A DNA stretch of 36,877 nt from assembly GCA_027348385.1 (NCBI GenBank), contig DAIEPO010000004.1, positions 1 to 36,877 of the forward strand. Direction: 5' to 3'. A program made the position numbers and the translations under genes. Origin of the DNA: a bacterium. GTDB lineage: Bacteria; Patescibacteriota; Doudnabacteria; UBA920; VMFF01. The notes beneath the pieces were generated by a model. The model did no database searches and was not told the origin of the DNA. It saw only the letters and a program-made list of their open reading frames with translations. This document shows positions 1 through 7,780 of the stretch, in pieces (the stretch's first letter is position 1; each line of letters begins with the position of its first letter).

Positions 1-1022
1 AAACAACTAGAAGGTTTTTAAATATTTTCCTTAAACATACAGAAAGAATAGAGAAATACAGTATTGATGAGGCTTTTTTAGATTTAACAGATAATGTTAA
101 GAGCTTTAAAGATCCCTGGGCAGAAGCTTCTAGAATAGCAGGAGAGATAAAGGAAGAGATGAGGGTCTATGTTGGAGACTGGATTAAATGTTCAATAGGT
201 ATAGGGCCTGACAAACTCATTGCTAAAATCGCTAGCGATCTGAAAAAACCTGATGGTTTAACAGTTATTCGTCCAAAAGACAAAGAAAGTCTGTATCAAA
301 AACTTTCTTTAACAGATATTCCTGGTATTGGTAGACAGACAGAGAAAGCACTAAATCTCATGGGCATTAAATCACTTCAGGATTTAAGAGATTTTCCAGA
401 ATCAAAATTAATTGCGCACTTTGGAATACAGGGCCATCACCTCTATCAGATGGGACAGCTCCAAGGAAGTTGGCAAGAGGACTTTGCAGAGGAGGGTCAG
501 GAAAACCAAGAAGCTCCCAAATCAATGGGACACGCATATACATTACCGAGCGTAAGTACAGATGCTAAGATTGCCTTACAGGTTCTTTACAAGCTTTCAG
601 AAATGGTTGGTAGAAGACTTCGGGAAGCAAAGCTTTGTGGTAATATTGTTCATTTCATTCTTACAGATCGAAAAAATGAATATTTTAACAAACAACATAA
701 GCTTGGTAGATATATACAAGATGGCAGAGAGATTTTTCTTGAAGCAGCAAAGATTTTTGAAAAGAGCGAGCATTACAAAAAAAACTTTAAGTTAATTGGT
801 GTAACAGTTTCTGGACTTAAAGAAGAAACTAATCAGCTTTCTTTGTTTGATATTGATCAAACAAAGAGTAGATTAGTTAAATATCTTGACCAAATTAATG
901 ATAAATACGGGGAGTTTACCATTAGTAGGGTTCCTGCTTGGGAAGCTCGGAATTTAATTCGCGATTCTGTGGGTTTTGGACGAATGAAGGAATTTAAAGT
1001 AAAATACAAGACAGGTAAATAA
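1..1022 (+). CDS. dinB: DNA polymerase IV (Y family), 5' end outside window
   Basis: Translesion DNA polymerase that copies past damaged template bases. The reading frame is open from base 3 with no start, so the gene begins upstream of the window. The Y-family catalytic motif SIDEAF is near bases 60-77, ahead of the first internal ATG at 159, so that ATG is not the true start. Further family signatures are CSIGIGPDKLIAKIASDLKKP, where the fingers and palm meet, the helix-hairpin-helix DIPGIGRQTEKAL of the thumb, and a little-finger domain in the last 110 residues. The little finger ends without an obvious beta-clamp-binding peptide, apart from a possible NQLSLFD about 60 residues before the end, which resembles a clamp-binding QLxLF motif. 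It is followed 14 bases later by a phosphatase-fold gene and may be co-transcribed with it. Confidence 0.93.
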   Translation, partial: TTRRFLNIFLKHTERIEKYSIDEAFLDLTDNVKSFKDPWAEASRIAGEIKEEMRVYVGDWIKCSIGIGPDKLIAKIASDLKKPDGLTVIRPKDKESLYQKLSLTDIPGIGRQTEKALNLMGIKSLQDLRDFPESKLIAHFGIQGHHLYQMGQLQGSWQEDFAEEGQENQEAPKSMGHAYTLPSVSTDAKIALQVLYKLSEMVGRRLREAKLCGNIVHFILTDRKNEYFNKQHKLGRYIQDGREIFLEAAKIFEKSEHYKKNFKLIGVTVSGLKEETNQLSLFDIDQTKSRLVKYLDQINDKYGEFTISRVPAWEARNLIRDSVGFGRMKEFKVKYKTGK

Positions 1023-1036
1023 CTGAAAGATTTTAA

Positions 1037-1576
1037 ATGAAAGTATATTTTGTAAGACACGGCGAGACTAAATACAACTTTTTGCATATCTTAATGGGTA
1101 GAAGAATAGACGAGGTTTTGGATAAGCACGGGGTAGAGCAAGCCAAAGATATTGCTAGACAGCTGGACCATAACGTTGATATTATTTTTGCTTCCCCAAT
1201 GAAAAGAGCACAACAAACCGCATTCATTATTAGTAATGAATTAGACCTATCAGTGCATACCAGAGATGAACTTGCTGAAAGAGATTTTGGTAAGTTAACC
1301 GGAAAGACATGGGCTGAAGTAGAACAGCTTACAGGATCAAGTTTGCAATACATCGAAGAACACTTAAGCGTTGATTTAAAGAAATACAATGTTGAACCAG
1401 GTAGCGCTGTTAAAATGCGACTGCTACACTTTTTAAGCGATTTAAAACATGATTATGCTTCAAGGTTTCCTTTGGTTGTTTGTCATTCAGGAATAATCAA
1501 CTTGATGTATCAACTGTTTCCCGAAACAAAGAAAAACAAAACCCAAAATGCTTCTGTGCATGTTTTTGAAATTTAA
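1037..1576 (+). CDS. Histidine phosphatase superfamily protein (phosphoglycerate-mutase-like)
   Basis: A 179-residue cytoplasmic protein of the branch-2-like/GpmB type histidine phosphatase fold. The phospho-accepting histidine lies in the N-terminal RHGE motif (residues 7-10, H8). The second arginine motif is in SPMKRAQQTAF, the family ERDFG segment is present, and the second catalytic histidine is in VVCHSGII near residue 150. The family hydrolyses phosphate esters, and its members range from phosphoglycerate mutases to sugar and nucleotide phosphatases. The substrate cannot be read from the sequence. It sits between dinB and a SpoU methyltransferase gene, whose ATG overlaps the last base of this stop codon. 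Confidence 0.85.
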   Translation: MKVYFVRHGETKYNFLHILMGRRIDEVLDKHGVEQAKDIARQLDHNVDIIFASPMKRAQQTAFIISNELDLSVHTRDELAERDFGKLTGKTWAEVEQLTGSSLQYIEEHLSVDLKKYNVEPGSAVKMRLLHFLSDLKHDYASRFPLVVCHSGIINLMYQLFPETKKNKTQNASVHVFEI

Positions 1577-2055
1577 TGTCCAAGTCTACTAAAAAAGAAT
1601 TTTACGTCATCTGTCAAAACATCCGCAGTCTTTTTAATGTAGGCTCAATATTTAGAACTGCTGATGCGTTTGGAGTAGATAGAATATATTTAACGGGGAT
1701 AACTGGTAGACCTCCAAGAAAAGAAATTTCAAAAGTTGCTTTAGGTGCTGAAAACTATATTCCTTGGGAATATCACAAGCAACCGGCAAGACTCATAAAG
1801 AGTTTAAAGAAACAGGGGATTAGAATAGTTGCACTAGAACAAGTTAAAGGTAAAAGCATTATTCTTTCTAAATGGAAACCAAAATTTCCGGTTGCTTTGA
1901 TTTTAGGATATGAACCCAAAGGTTTACCAAAGGCATTGATTAAATTATCTGATGATGTTGTAGAGATTCCAATGTTTGGTAAAAAAGAAAGTTTAAACGT
2001 AGGAGTAGCGTTTGGTGTTGCTGCAAACCACATTGCGGGACATAAGTTTGCTTAA
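1576..2055 (+). CDS. SpoU/TrmH-family RNA 2'-O-methyltransferase
   Basis: A 159-residue SPOUT (knotted) methyltransferase using S-adenosylmethionine to methylate ribose 2'-OH of tRNA or rRNA. All three SpoU motifs are visible: NVGSIFRTADAFG near residue 20, LILGYEPKGLP near residue 108, and IPMFGKKESLNVGVAFGVA near the C-terminus. It contains only the catalytic core, with no N-terminal RNA-binding extension as in RlmB, so the target base is not predictable. The start codon overlaps the stop of the preceding gene by one base (taATG), indicating translational coupling. A rho-independent terminator follows about 75 bases later. Confidence 0.88.
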   Translation: MSKSTKKEFYVICQNIRSLFNVGSIFRTADAFGVDRIYLTGITGRPPRKEISKVALGAENYIPWEYHKQPARLIKSLKKQGIRIVALEQVKGKSIILSKWKPKFPVALILGYEPKGLPKALIKLSDDVVEIPMFGKKESLNVGVAFGVAANHIAGHKFA

Positions 2056-2129
2056 AAGGGTAAAATTCAGTGAAATGTTTAAAAGGGTTGGGGATAACTA
2101 GCTGAAACAAAAATAACAGATCTACGTCT

Positions 2130-2156
2130 AAAACCGCTTGAAAATGCGGTTTTTTA
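2130..2156 (+). terminator. Rho-independent terminator after the dinB-phosphatase-TrmH group
   Basis: AAAACCGC (2130-2137) pairs with GCGGTTTT (2146-2153) across an 8-base loop and runs into a T-rich tail. It separates the upstream group from the mraZ cluster. Between the TrmH stop and this hairpin (2056-2129) I see no gene. Confidence 0.8.
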
Positions 2157-2172
2157 TTTATCTTTATTTTAA

Positions 2173-2192
2173 AACCACTAGATATAGTGGTT
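2173..2192 (+). repeat. Inverted repeat upstream of the mraZ promoter
   Basis: AACCACTA (2173-2180), spacer GATA, then TAGTGGTT (2185-2192), a perfect 8-base palindrome ending 12 bases before the -35 box. The GTGG core matches the core of the four MraZ boxes downstream, so it may be a further regulatory site. It lacks a T-run and is not a typical terminator. Confidence 0.45.
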
Positions 2193-2204
2193 AGAATAGA
2201 TGTT

Positions 2205-2233
2205 TTGACCAATGGGAACAGGTGGAATATAAT
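2205..2233 (+). promoter_or_regulatory. Sigma-70 promoter of the mraZ division cluster
   Basis: TTGACC (2205-2210), a 17-base spacer and a perfect TATAAT (2228-2233). The predicted transcript starts near 2240, directly at the first MraZ box, giving a leader of about 90 bases before mraZ. Confidence 0.8.
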
Positions 2234-2240
2234 AGTTTTG

Positions 2241-2280
2241 TAGTGGTAAAAAGTGGATGTAAGTGGGGATAAGTGGAGCC
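2241..2280 (+). promoter_or_regulatory. MraZ operator: four tandem 10-base boxes
   Basis: Four direct repeats lie in exact 10-base register: 2241-2250, 2251-2260, 2261-2270 and 2271-2280, each of the form (A/T)AGTGGNNNN. MraZ of E. coli and of mycoplasmas is known to bind tandem GTGG/TGGG-core direct repeats with 10-base periodicity upstream of its own gene. Placement just downstream of the predicted start of transcription favours autorepression by blocking, but this is inference. Confidence 0.78.
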
Positions 2281-2289
2281 TTATCCACA
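2264..2289 (+). promoter_or_regulatory. DnaA-box-like inverted pair and leader hairpin
   Basis: TTATCCACA (2281-2289) matches the consensus DnaA box exactly, and TGGGGATAA (2264-2272) is an 8-of-9 match in the opposite orientation. Together they form a stem of about 10 pairs with one mismatch and a short loop. The element overlaps the last two MraZ boxes in the mraZ leader. A single exact 9-mer can occur by chance in a window this size. Confidence 0.4.
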
Positions 2290-2331
2290 GACTGCATTCC
2301 GCCTCTCTTTATCATCAATAATCCAGAATAA

Positions 2332-2763
2332 ATGTTTATCGGTGAATATACATTAAGCATTGATGAAAAGGGCAGGTTATCAATACCGGTTAAGTTTAGA
2401 AATGACTTAAAAGGTAAGGCCGTTGTTACCCGCGGCTTAGATAGCTCTCTTTTTTTGTACTCTCAAAATGAATGGCTTAAATTAGCAGAAAAGCTTGCAG
2501 CTCTGCCAATCTCCAAAGCAAACACTAGAGCTTTTTCTCGTTTAATGCTTGCTGGTGCTATGGATTGTGAGATTGATAAAGCTGGGAGAATAAACATCCC
2601 AGATTACTTGCGAGAGTTTGCTAAGATCAACAAAAAAGTTGTTTTAGCAGGACTTTACAATCGTATTGAGATCTGGAGTGAACAGGCTTGGGCTAAATAC
2701 AAGAAGGCAACAGAAAAAGATAGCAATGACATAGCTGAACAATTGGGAGAGATTGGAGTTTAA
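2332..2763 (+). CDS. mraZ: Transcriptional regulator MraZ
   Basis: A 143-residue DNA-binding protein of the SpoVT/AbrB-like double-psi-barrel fold; MraZ forms rings of subunits and regulates the division and cell-wall cluster that it heads. Both tandem signatures are visible: DEKGRLSIP at the N-terminus and DKAGRINIP near residue 84, each with the conserved D-x3-R. Length is typical of the family. It starts with ATG at 2332 without a strong ribosome-binding site. Its gene is preceded by a consensus promoter and four MraZ boxes, which supports autoregulation. Confidence 0.95.
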   Translation: MFIGEYTLSIDEKGRLSIPVKFRNDLKGKAVVTRGLDSSLFLYSQNEWLKLAEKLAALPISKANTRAFSRLMLAGAMDCEIDKAGRINIPDYLREFAKINKKVVLAGLYNRIEIWSEQAWAKYKKATEKDSNDIAEQLGEIGV

Positions 2764-2764
2764 G

Positions 2765-3739
2765 ATGCAAGAGAAAAAAAGTTTCCATGTCCCAGTTTTG
2801 CTAAAAGAAGTTTTAGAGTACTTAGATCCAAAACCAGGACAAACAGTTATTGATGGAACTTTGGGCGGTGGTGGACATGCATTGGCTCTGGCAAAGGCAA
2901 TTGAACCTAAAGGAATACTTGTTGGTATTGATTTAGATCCAGCTGCTCTTACAGAAGCAAGCGCCAAAGCAAAAGATGCAGATATAAAAACAGAACTGCA
3001 CTTTGTTAAGGGGAATTACAGAGATATAAAAAAGATTGTTAATGATTTAGCTTTAAGTGAAGTAAATGCCATTATTATCGACATCGGTATATCAAGTTAT
3101 GATCTGGAAGGATCTAATCGTGGATTTTCTTTCCAGAAGCATGAACCTCTAGACATGCGCTTTGACCCTGAAGCAAGACCAGCGCATAAAGAGAAAGAAC
3201 CATTTACAGCACGTTTCATCTTAAACCACTATTCTGAAAAAGATTTAAAGAAAACATTTGAAGAATACGGAGAAGAAAAGTTTAGTTCAAGAATTGTTCG
3301 GGGGATAATCGAACATAGACAGCAACAGAGTATAGAAACAACAGAAGATCTTTTTAACATCATTAAACACAGCTTACCAGCAGCCTTTCGTTTCAAAGCA
3401 GGTGACAGCGCTAGAAGAGTTTTCCAAGCCTTGAGAATAGAAGTAAACAAAGAGCTTGAAAATTTAGAAAAGTTTTTACCAGATGCATTTGAAGTATTGG
3501 CAAAAGGTGGAAAACTCGCAGTGATTAGCTTCCATTCCCTTGAAGACCGAATAGTAAAACACTTCTTCTTAGAAAAAGCCAAAGGATGCATTTGTCCACC
3601 AGATTTTCCACAGTGTGTTTGCGGCAAAGAACCACTAGCAAAGATATTAACCAAGAAACTAGTCTCAGCAAGTGAAGAAGAACAAAAAGAAAACAGTAGA
3701 AGCATACCAGCTAAATTAAGAGTTATTCAAAAGATTTAA
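2765..3739 (+). CDS. rsmH: 16S rRNA (cytosine-1402-N4)-methyltransferase RsmH
   Basis: A 324-residue class I methyltransferase that methylates N4 of C1402 in the 16S rRNA decoding centre with S-adenosylmethionine. The SAM-binding loop is DGTLGGGGHA near residue 33, followed by VGIDLDPAAL; later IIDIGISSYDLEG, RGFSFQ and the C-terminal HSLEDRIVKHFF are all RsmH signatures. I chose ATG 2765 rather than the in-frame TTG at 2753, because GGAG at 2755-2758 sits 6 bases ahead of the ATG. The start is 1 base past the mraZ stop, so the two genes are coupled. Confidence 0.95.
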   Translation: MQEKKSFHVPVLLKEVLEYLDPKPGQTVIDGTLGGGGHALALAKAIEPKGILVGIDLDPAALTEASAKAKDADIKTELHFVKGNYRDIKKIVNDLALSEVNAIIIDIGISSYDLEGSNRGFSFQKHEPLDMRFDPEARPAHKEKEPFTARFILNHYSEKDLKKTFEEYGEEKFSSRIVRGIIEHRQQQSIETTEDLFNIIKHSLPAAFRFKAGDSARRVFQALRIEVNKELENLEKFLPDAFEVLAKGGKLAVISFHSLEDRIVKHFFLEKAKGCICPPDFPQCVCGKEPLAKILTKKLVSASEEEQKENSRSIPAKLRVIQKI

Positions 3740-3759
3740 ACAAAGGAAAACAAAAACAA

Positions 3760-4125
3760 ATGGGAAGATACTTCGCACTATCAATGAACTTGCCAGCTCA
3801 ACAAAGAGTCTCAAGAGAGAGCAGGGTTAAAACAGCAAAACACAACCTGCTTACAAATAACAGAGCGGGACTGCTTCTTTTCACTGCTTGCTGCTTAATG
3901 CTTTTGGTATACTTGGTACAAGTAAACAGCTATTCTACAAAAGGTTTTGAAATAAAAAGTTTAGAACAGAAAATTTCCCAACTAAAAGAAGAACAAAAAC
4001 AGCTTCAAATTCAATCAGCAGAATTGCAGTCTTTCCAAAGAATTCAAGGCGATGCTGCGGTTGTGAACATGGTTCCTGTATCAACAATTTCATACATACA
4101 AACCACAGCACTTTCTGAAAGATAG
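3760..4125 (+). CDS. FtsL/DivIC-like cell-division protein
   Basis: A 121-residue bitopic membrane protein. After about 35 basic cytoplasmic residues there is one membrane helix (AGLLLFTACCLMLLVYLVQV), then a predicted coiled coil (FEIKSLEQKISQLKEEQKQ onwards) ending about 20 residues before the C-terminus. Sequence alone is poorly conserved in this family; the identification rests on topology and on the classic order mraZ-rsmH-ftsL-ftsI. In other bacteria FtsL and its DivIC/FtsB partner form the complex that activates FtsWI septal peptidoglycan synthesis. No second partner gene of this type is visible in the window. Confidence 0.75.
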   Translation: MGRYFALSMNLPAQQRVSRESRVKTAKHNLLTNNRAGLLLFTACCLMLLVYLVQVNSYSTKGFEIKSLEQKISQLKEEQKQLQIQSAELQSFQRIQGDAAVVNMVPVSTISYIQTTALSER

Positions 4126-4145
4126 CAACTAACCTACTTGCATGC

Positions 4146-5870
4146 ATGAACAAAGAACAACAAAAAGATTTCTCGCATAGGATCGTATTTTTAAAATCTA
4201 TTTTAGTCTTGTCCGCAGCCTTAATGCTTTTAAGGCTTTTTATTATCTCTGTTGGTCAACATTCCTATTACATTGCTCAAGCAGAAAGCCAACATGGTTA
4301 CTACCAAAAGTTAATTCCTACCAGAGGTGAAATATTCATCTCAGACAAGTATTCACAAAAACCATACCCTATCGCAACCAATTCCAAAAAAGACTTGGTA
4401 TATATTGTGCCTCAAAACATTCTCAAAACTGCTGAGACTGCAGAAACACTAGCGCGTATTACAAACCTTGATTCCACAGAGCTACTAGTTAAGATTTCTG
4501 ATCAATCAAGAAAATACATTGTCATAAAAAAAGGGCTTACTGTAGAAGAATCAAAAGCTATTGCAGAAGCAAAGCTTGCGGGGGTTTTCTTAGATCAGGA
4601 AAATACCAGATATTATCCTGAAGGCCAGTTTTTAAGTCAGGTCTTGGGTTTTTTGGGATACAAAGATAAATCTGATGAGAGAACTGGACTCTATGGTTTA
4701 GAAAAGTACATGCAAAAAGAACTCGCTGGCATACCCGGTGAAATATCAGCAGATGTCAGTGTTAACGGTGCTGCAATTCCAGGAACTCAAAAACAATTTA
4801 CTCCAGCAGTTGATGGTACCTCATTATACTTAACAATTGATCGAGCCATACAATTTAAAGCCGAAACAGTTATTAGAGAATCAGTGCAAAAACATGGTGC
4901 TGATTCAGGCACGATTATTGTTGCAGATCCAAAAACTGGCGCAATACTTGCTATGGCAAACTTTCCAAGCTTTGATCCTAATGCATACAACAAAGCTACA
5001 ACTCCTGCTGTATATATCAATGACGCAACCACAGAAAACTACGAGCCAGGGTCAACCATGAAAACAATCACCATGGCCACAGGCATTGATCTAGGCGTGG
5101 TTAATCCATCGACTACCTACAATGACACGGGTGTTGTTGAAGTCGATGGCTACAAGATCAAAAACTCAGACGGCAAAGCATCTGGTGTTGTGCCAATGAC
5201 CCAAGTTATTAACCAGTCTTTAAACACTGGTGCAATCTTTGTTCAAAAACAAATTGGTAATGAAAGATTTTACCAATCCTTAAAAAACTTTGGTTTTGGA
5301 ACAGCAACAAACGTTGAATTACCAGAAGCCATAGGTAATTTAAGCAATTTAAAAACCAATATCACTGTCAACTTCTATACCGCAGCTTTTGGACAAGGTA
5401 TTACTGTAACGCCACTGCAAATGCTTCAGTCATATATTCCACTAGCAAACAAAGGTAAACTGATGCAACCATACATCATTGATTCAAAAGTTTTACCTGA
5501 TGGAACAGTTATCAAAACAGAGCCAAAGATGTTAAGAGAAGTTGTCTCAGAAAAAACAGCAACCTTAATTTCTGGGATGCTAGTTGATAACGTTGAGAAC
5601 GGGCATGGCAAACAAGCTGGTGTTAAAGGATATTACATTGGTGGTAAAACTGGAACAGCACAAGTTGCTTCAGGCGGAGTTTATGTGCAAAATGATAATA
5701 TCGGATCATTTGTTGGCTATGGACCAACAGAAGATCCAAGATTTGTAATGATAGTTGATGTAAAACACCCTAGAGATGTTAAGTTTGCAGAAAGCACAGC
5801 AGCACCTGCTTTTGGTAGGATGGCTGAGTTCATTTTAGGGTATTACGATATTCCACCAACAAGGAAATAG
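4146..5870 (+). CDS. ftsI: Penicillin-binding protein, FtsI/PBP2 class B transpeptidase
   Basis: A 574-residue class B PBP that cross-links peptidoglycan stem peptides outside the membrane. An N-terminal membrane anchor (about residues 15-36) is followed by the dimerisation/pedestal domain and the transpeptidase domain. The active-site triad is complete: STMK with nucleophile S303 and K306, SLN at 358-360, and KTG at 501-503. The context (ftsL just upstream) favours the septal enzyme FtsI over the elongation enzyme. There is no C-terminal PASTA domain. murF starts 2 bases after the stop. Confidence 0.92.
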   Translation: MNKEQQKDFSHRIVFLKSILVLSAALMLLRLFIISVGQHSYYIAQAESQHGYYQKLIPTRGEIFISDKYSQKPYPIATNSKKDLVYIVPQNILKTAETAETLARITNLDSTELLVKISDQSRKYIVIKKGLTVEESKAIAEAKLAGVFLDQENTRYYPEGQFLSQVLGFLGYKDKSDERTGLYGLEKYMQKELAGIPGEISADVSVNGAAIPGTQKQFTPAVDGTSLYLTIDRAIQFKAETVIRESVQKHGADSGTIIVADPKTGAILAMANFPSFDPNAYNKATTPAVYINDATTENYEPGSTMKTITMATGIDLGVVNPSTTYNDTGVVEVDGYKIKNSDGKASGVVPMTQVINQSLNTGAIFVQKQIGNERFYQSLKNFGFGTATNVELPEAIGNLSNLKTNITVNFYTAAFGQGITVTPLQMLQSYIPLANKGKLMQPYIIDSKVLPDGTVIKTEPKMLREVVSEKTATLISGMLVDNVENGHGKQAGVKGYYIGGKTGTAQVASGGVYVQNDNIGSFVGYGPTEDPRFVMIVDVKHPRDVKFAESTAAPAFGRMAEFILGYYDIPPTRK

Positions 5871-5872
5871 CT

Positions 5873-7129
5873 ATGAAAAAAATCTTTCAAAAAATCTTAC
5901 TTAAATATTCCCGAGAAATACTGCATAAATACAAACCTGAAGTTATTGCAGTTTCAGGCAGTGTTGGTAAGACTTCTGCAAAAGAAGCGATATTTTCAGT
6001 TCTACGTGCAAAATATCCCAAAGCAGGAGTTATCAGGAAAAATGACAAGAACTACAACAATGAATTTGGTTTGTCTTTTACAATCATTGGTGTTGATGCA
6101 CCCAAAAGAAATCCTTTTAAATGGATCTTTGTTTTCTTGAAAGCTTTCATCATCTCAAGATTCTTTGCACATTACCCAAAAGTTTTAATCTTAGAATTAG
6201 GAGTTGATAGACCAGGGGACATGGATGTTTTAACAGATGTTGTTAAACCACACATTGCTGTTTTAACAACCATTGGTATTTCACATCTTCAGAATTTTAA
6301 GAACGAACAACAAATTTTTGATGAAAAAAGAAAGATTTTCAAACACTTAGGAAGCAATGATTATGCAATCATAAACCAAGATGATCCTAAAGTCAGAACT
6401 GCAAGCTCTTCATTAAAATCAAAGATTTTAACTTATGGCTTTGATAGTTCAGCAGACCTTTGGATTGATGGGTATACTGCAATATATGAAAAGGGCGGAA
6501 ACTACGGCAGTATTTTCACATTAAAATATCTTGGAGAAAAAGAAGAAATTTTTCTGCCAAACACAATAGGTATTCAACATGTTTCAGCAGCAGCCTGTGC
6601 TGCAGCAGTTGGAGTTGCTTCAGGCATGGATCTTTCACAAATATCAGCTGCTTTAAGATACTACAAAGCAGAACCAGGAAGAATGCGTCTCTTAGCAGGA
6701 GAATACGGCACAATAGTCTTAGATGATACTTACAACGCAGCCCCACTTTCAACACATGCTGCATTAAGAGAGCTTGCTAACTTTCCAGCAGCACATAAAA
6801 TCGCGGTGCTTGGAGACATGCTTGAACTAGGTGCTGAATCAGAAGCAGCGCATGTTAATATTGCCAATGAACTGAGTAGATTAAGTTTAGATTCAGTAAT
6901 TTTTGTTGGTCCAGAAATGCGTTTAGCTTATGAGCACTTAAAAAAGACAGGTTTTGAAAGTCAAAGCATCCAGTGGTTTAAGAGCGCAGTGCTCGCAATT
7001 GCAGAAGCCAGAAGATTACTTGCAGGTAGCACAGTAATGCTTGTTAAGGGCTCTAGGGGTATGCAGATGGATAGGGTTGTTAGAGCAGTTATGCGAGACA
7101 AAGAACAGGCAAACAGGCTTTTGGTTTAG
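5873..7129 (+). CDS. murF: Mur ligase family protein, MurF-like, without N-terminal substrate domain
   Basis: An ATP-dependent amide ligase, probably adding D-Ala-D-Ala to the UDP-MurNAc-tripeptide. The P-loop GSVGKTSAKEA lies at residues 29-39 (K33), whereas in standard MurF it is near residue 107, so the usual UDP-binding first domain is missing. A basic, amphipathic N-terminal segment (MKKIFQKILLKYSREILHKY) takes its place. The central-domain NNEFGLSFT and GISHLQNF segments and the C-terminal-domain DDTYNAAPLS and LGDMLELG segments are typical of MurF. The gene follows ftsI by 2 bases and is last in the cluster. MurT-like or cyanophycin-synthetase-like ligases are alternatives, but the C-terminal motifs fit MurF best. 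Confidence 0.82.
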   Translation: MKKIFQKILLKYSREILHKYKPEVIAVSGSVGKTSAKEAIFSVLRAKYPKAGVIRKNDKNYNNEFGLSFTIIGVDAPKRNPFKWIFVFLKAFIISRFFAHYPKVLILELGVDRPGDMDVLTDVVKPHIAVLTTIGISHLQNFKNEQQIFDEKRKIFKHLGSNDYAIINQDDPKVRTASSSLKSKILTYGFDSSADLWIDGYTAIYEKGGNYGSIFTLKYLGEKEEIFLPNTIGIQHVSAAACAAAVGVASGMDLSQISAALRYYKAEPGRMRLLAGEYGTIVLDDTYNAAPLSTHAALRELANFPAAHKIAVLGDMLELGAESEAAHVNIANELSRLSLDSVIFVGPEMRLAYEHLKKTGFESQSIQWFKSAVLAIAEARRLLAGSTVMLVKGSRGMQMDRVVRAVMRDKEQANRLLV

Positions 7130-7131
7130 CA

Positions 7132-7160
7132 TTGATTTGAAGCGCCAAAATTGCTAAGAT
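7132..7160 (+). promoter_or_regulatory. Putative promoter of the tRNA-Glu gene
   Basis: TTGATT (7132-7137), 17-base spacer, TAAGAT (7155-7160), placing transcription start near 7167, about 16 bases before the tRNA. It lies immediately after the murF stop. Confidence 0.5.
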
Positions 7161-7182
7161 TATCGGGCTAAACATAAATTAT

Positions 7183-7257
7183 GGCGCTATCGTCTAGTGG
7201 CTAGGACGGCTGGTTCTCATCCAGTAAACCGGGGTTCGATTCCCCGTAGCGCTACCA
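7183..7257 (+). tRNA. tRNA-Glu (anticodon CUC), CCA encoded
   Basis: A full cloverleaf can be drawn. The acceptor stem is GGCGCTA (7183-7189) with TAGCGCT (7247-7253), with a G-U first pair. The D-arm is GTC/GAC with a GG-containing loop. The anticodon stem is GCTGG/CCAGT, with loop TTCTCAT and anticodon CTC at 7216-7218. The T-arm is CGGGG-TTCGATT-CCCCG. The discriminator A and CCA (7255-7257) are encoded in the DNA. Anticodon CUC reads GAG (glutamate). The ppa start codon lies only 10 bases downstream. Confidence 0.95.
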
Positions 7258-7267
7258 GAAATTTAAT

Positions 7268-7774
7268 ATGACTTTTAAAAATATTCCCTTTGGTTCTCCT
7301 GATTCCTTTAATGTAATTCTAGAGATTCCAAAAGATAGCCCGCTTAAATATGAATATGACCCTGAGAAAGATGCCATTGTTGAAGATTTTGTCTTTAAGA
7401 ATGGTTTTCTTTTTAAATACAATTATGGTTTTGTTCCGCAAACAATCTGCGGAGACAATGATCCCCAAGATGTTATGATTTTAAACAGTAAGTCTTTAGA
7501 ACAAGGAAAAGTATATCAGTGCAGAGCTGTTGGTATAATCGAGTTGCTGGATAGAGGTGAAGAAGATAACAAGTTGATTGCTGTCTTAACAGATGATCCA
7601 GAAACAAAAGATATGGAGCTTTCAGATTTAACAGAACAAGACTTACAAGACTTCCGTGACTTTTACGCAGAGATTGGAAGACAAAAAAACAAAACCATGG
7701 AAATTTTAGGTTTTCATGGGCAAGAACGAGCTTTAGCAGAGCTTTCTAAAGCGCACCGAGCATTTAGAGCTTAA
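7268..7774 (+). CDS. ppa: Inorganic pyrophosphatase, family I
   Basis: A 168-residue soluble enzyme that hydrolyses pyrophosphate to two phosphates and so pulls forward nucleic-acid and sugar-nucleotide synthesis. The family I signature is visible as YNYGFVPQTICGDNDPQDVMIL, with the metal-binding aspartates in GDNDPQD, preceded by KYEYDPEKDA and followed by KLIAV. Length matches bacterial family I enzymes (about 170-180). The ATG is 10 bases after the tRNA 3' end, so the messenger may be freed by tRNA processing with a very short leader. Confidence 0.95.
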   Translation: MTFKNIPFGSPDSFNVILEIPKDSPLKYEYDPEKDAIVEDFVFKNGFLFKYNYGFVPQTICGDNDPQDVMILNSKSLEQGKVYQCRAVGIIELLDRGEEDNKLIAVLTDDPETKDMELSDLTEQDLQDFRDFYAEIGRQKNKTMEILGFHGQERALAELSKAHRAFRA

Positions 7775-7780
7775 TTAGGA

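Noticed and set aside
1773-2033. Open frames on the minus strand in the left half of the window
   Set aside because: They are antisense to well-recognised genes and their translations show no protein-like features.
2241-2280. Short tandem repeats that could suggest a CRISPR-like array
   Set aside because: The units are contiguous 10-mers without spacers, located directly after a promoter ahead of mraZ, and match MraZ boxes.
2753-2764. TTG start for rsmH inside mraZ
   Set aside because: GGAG spacing and family alignment favour ATG 2765.
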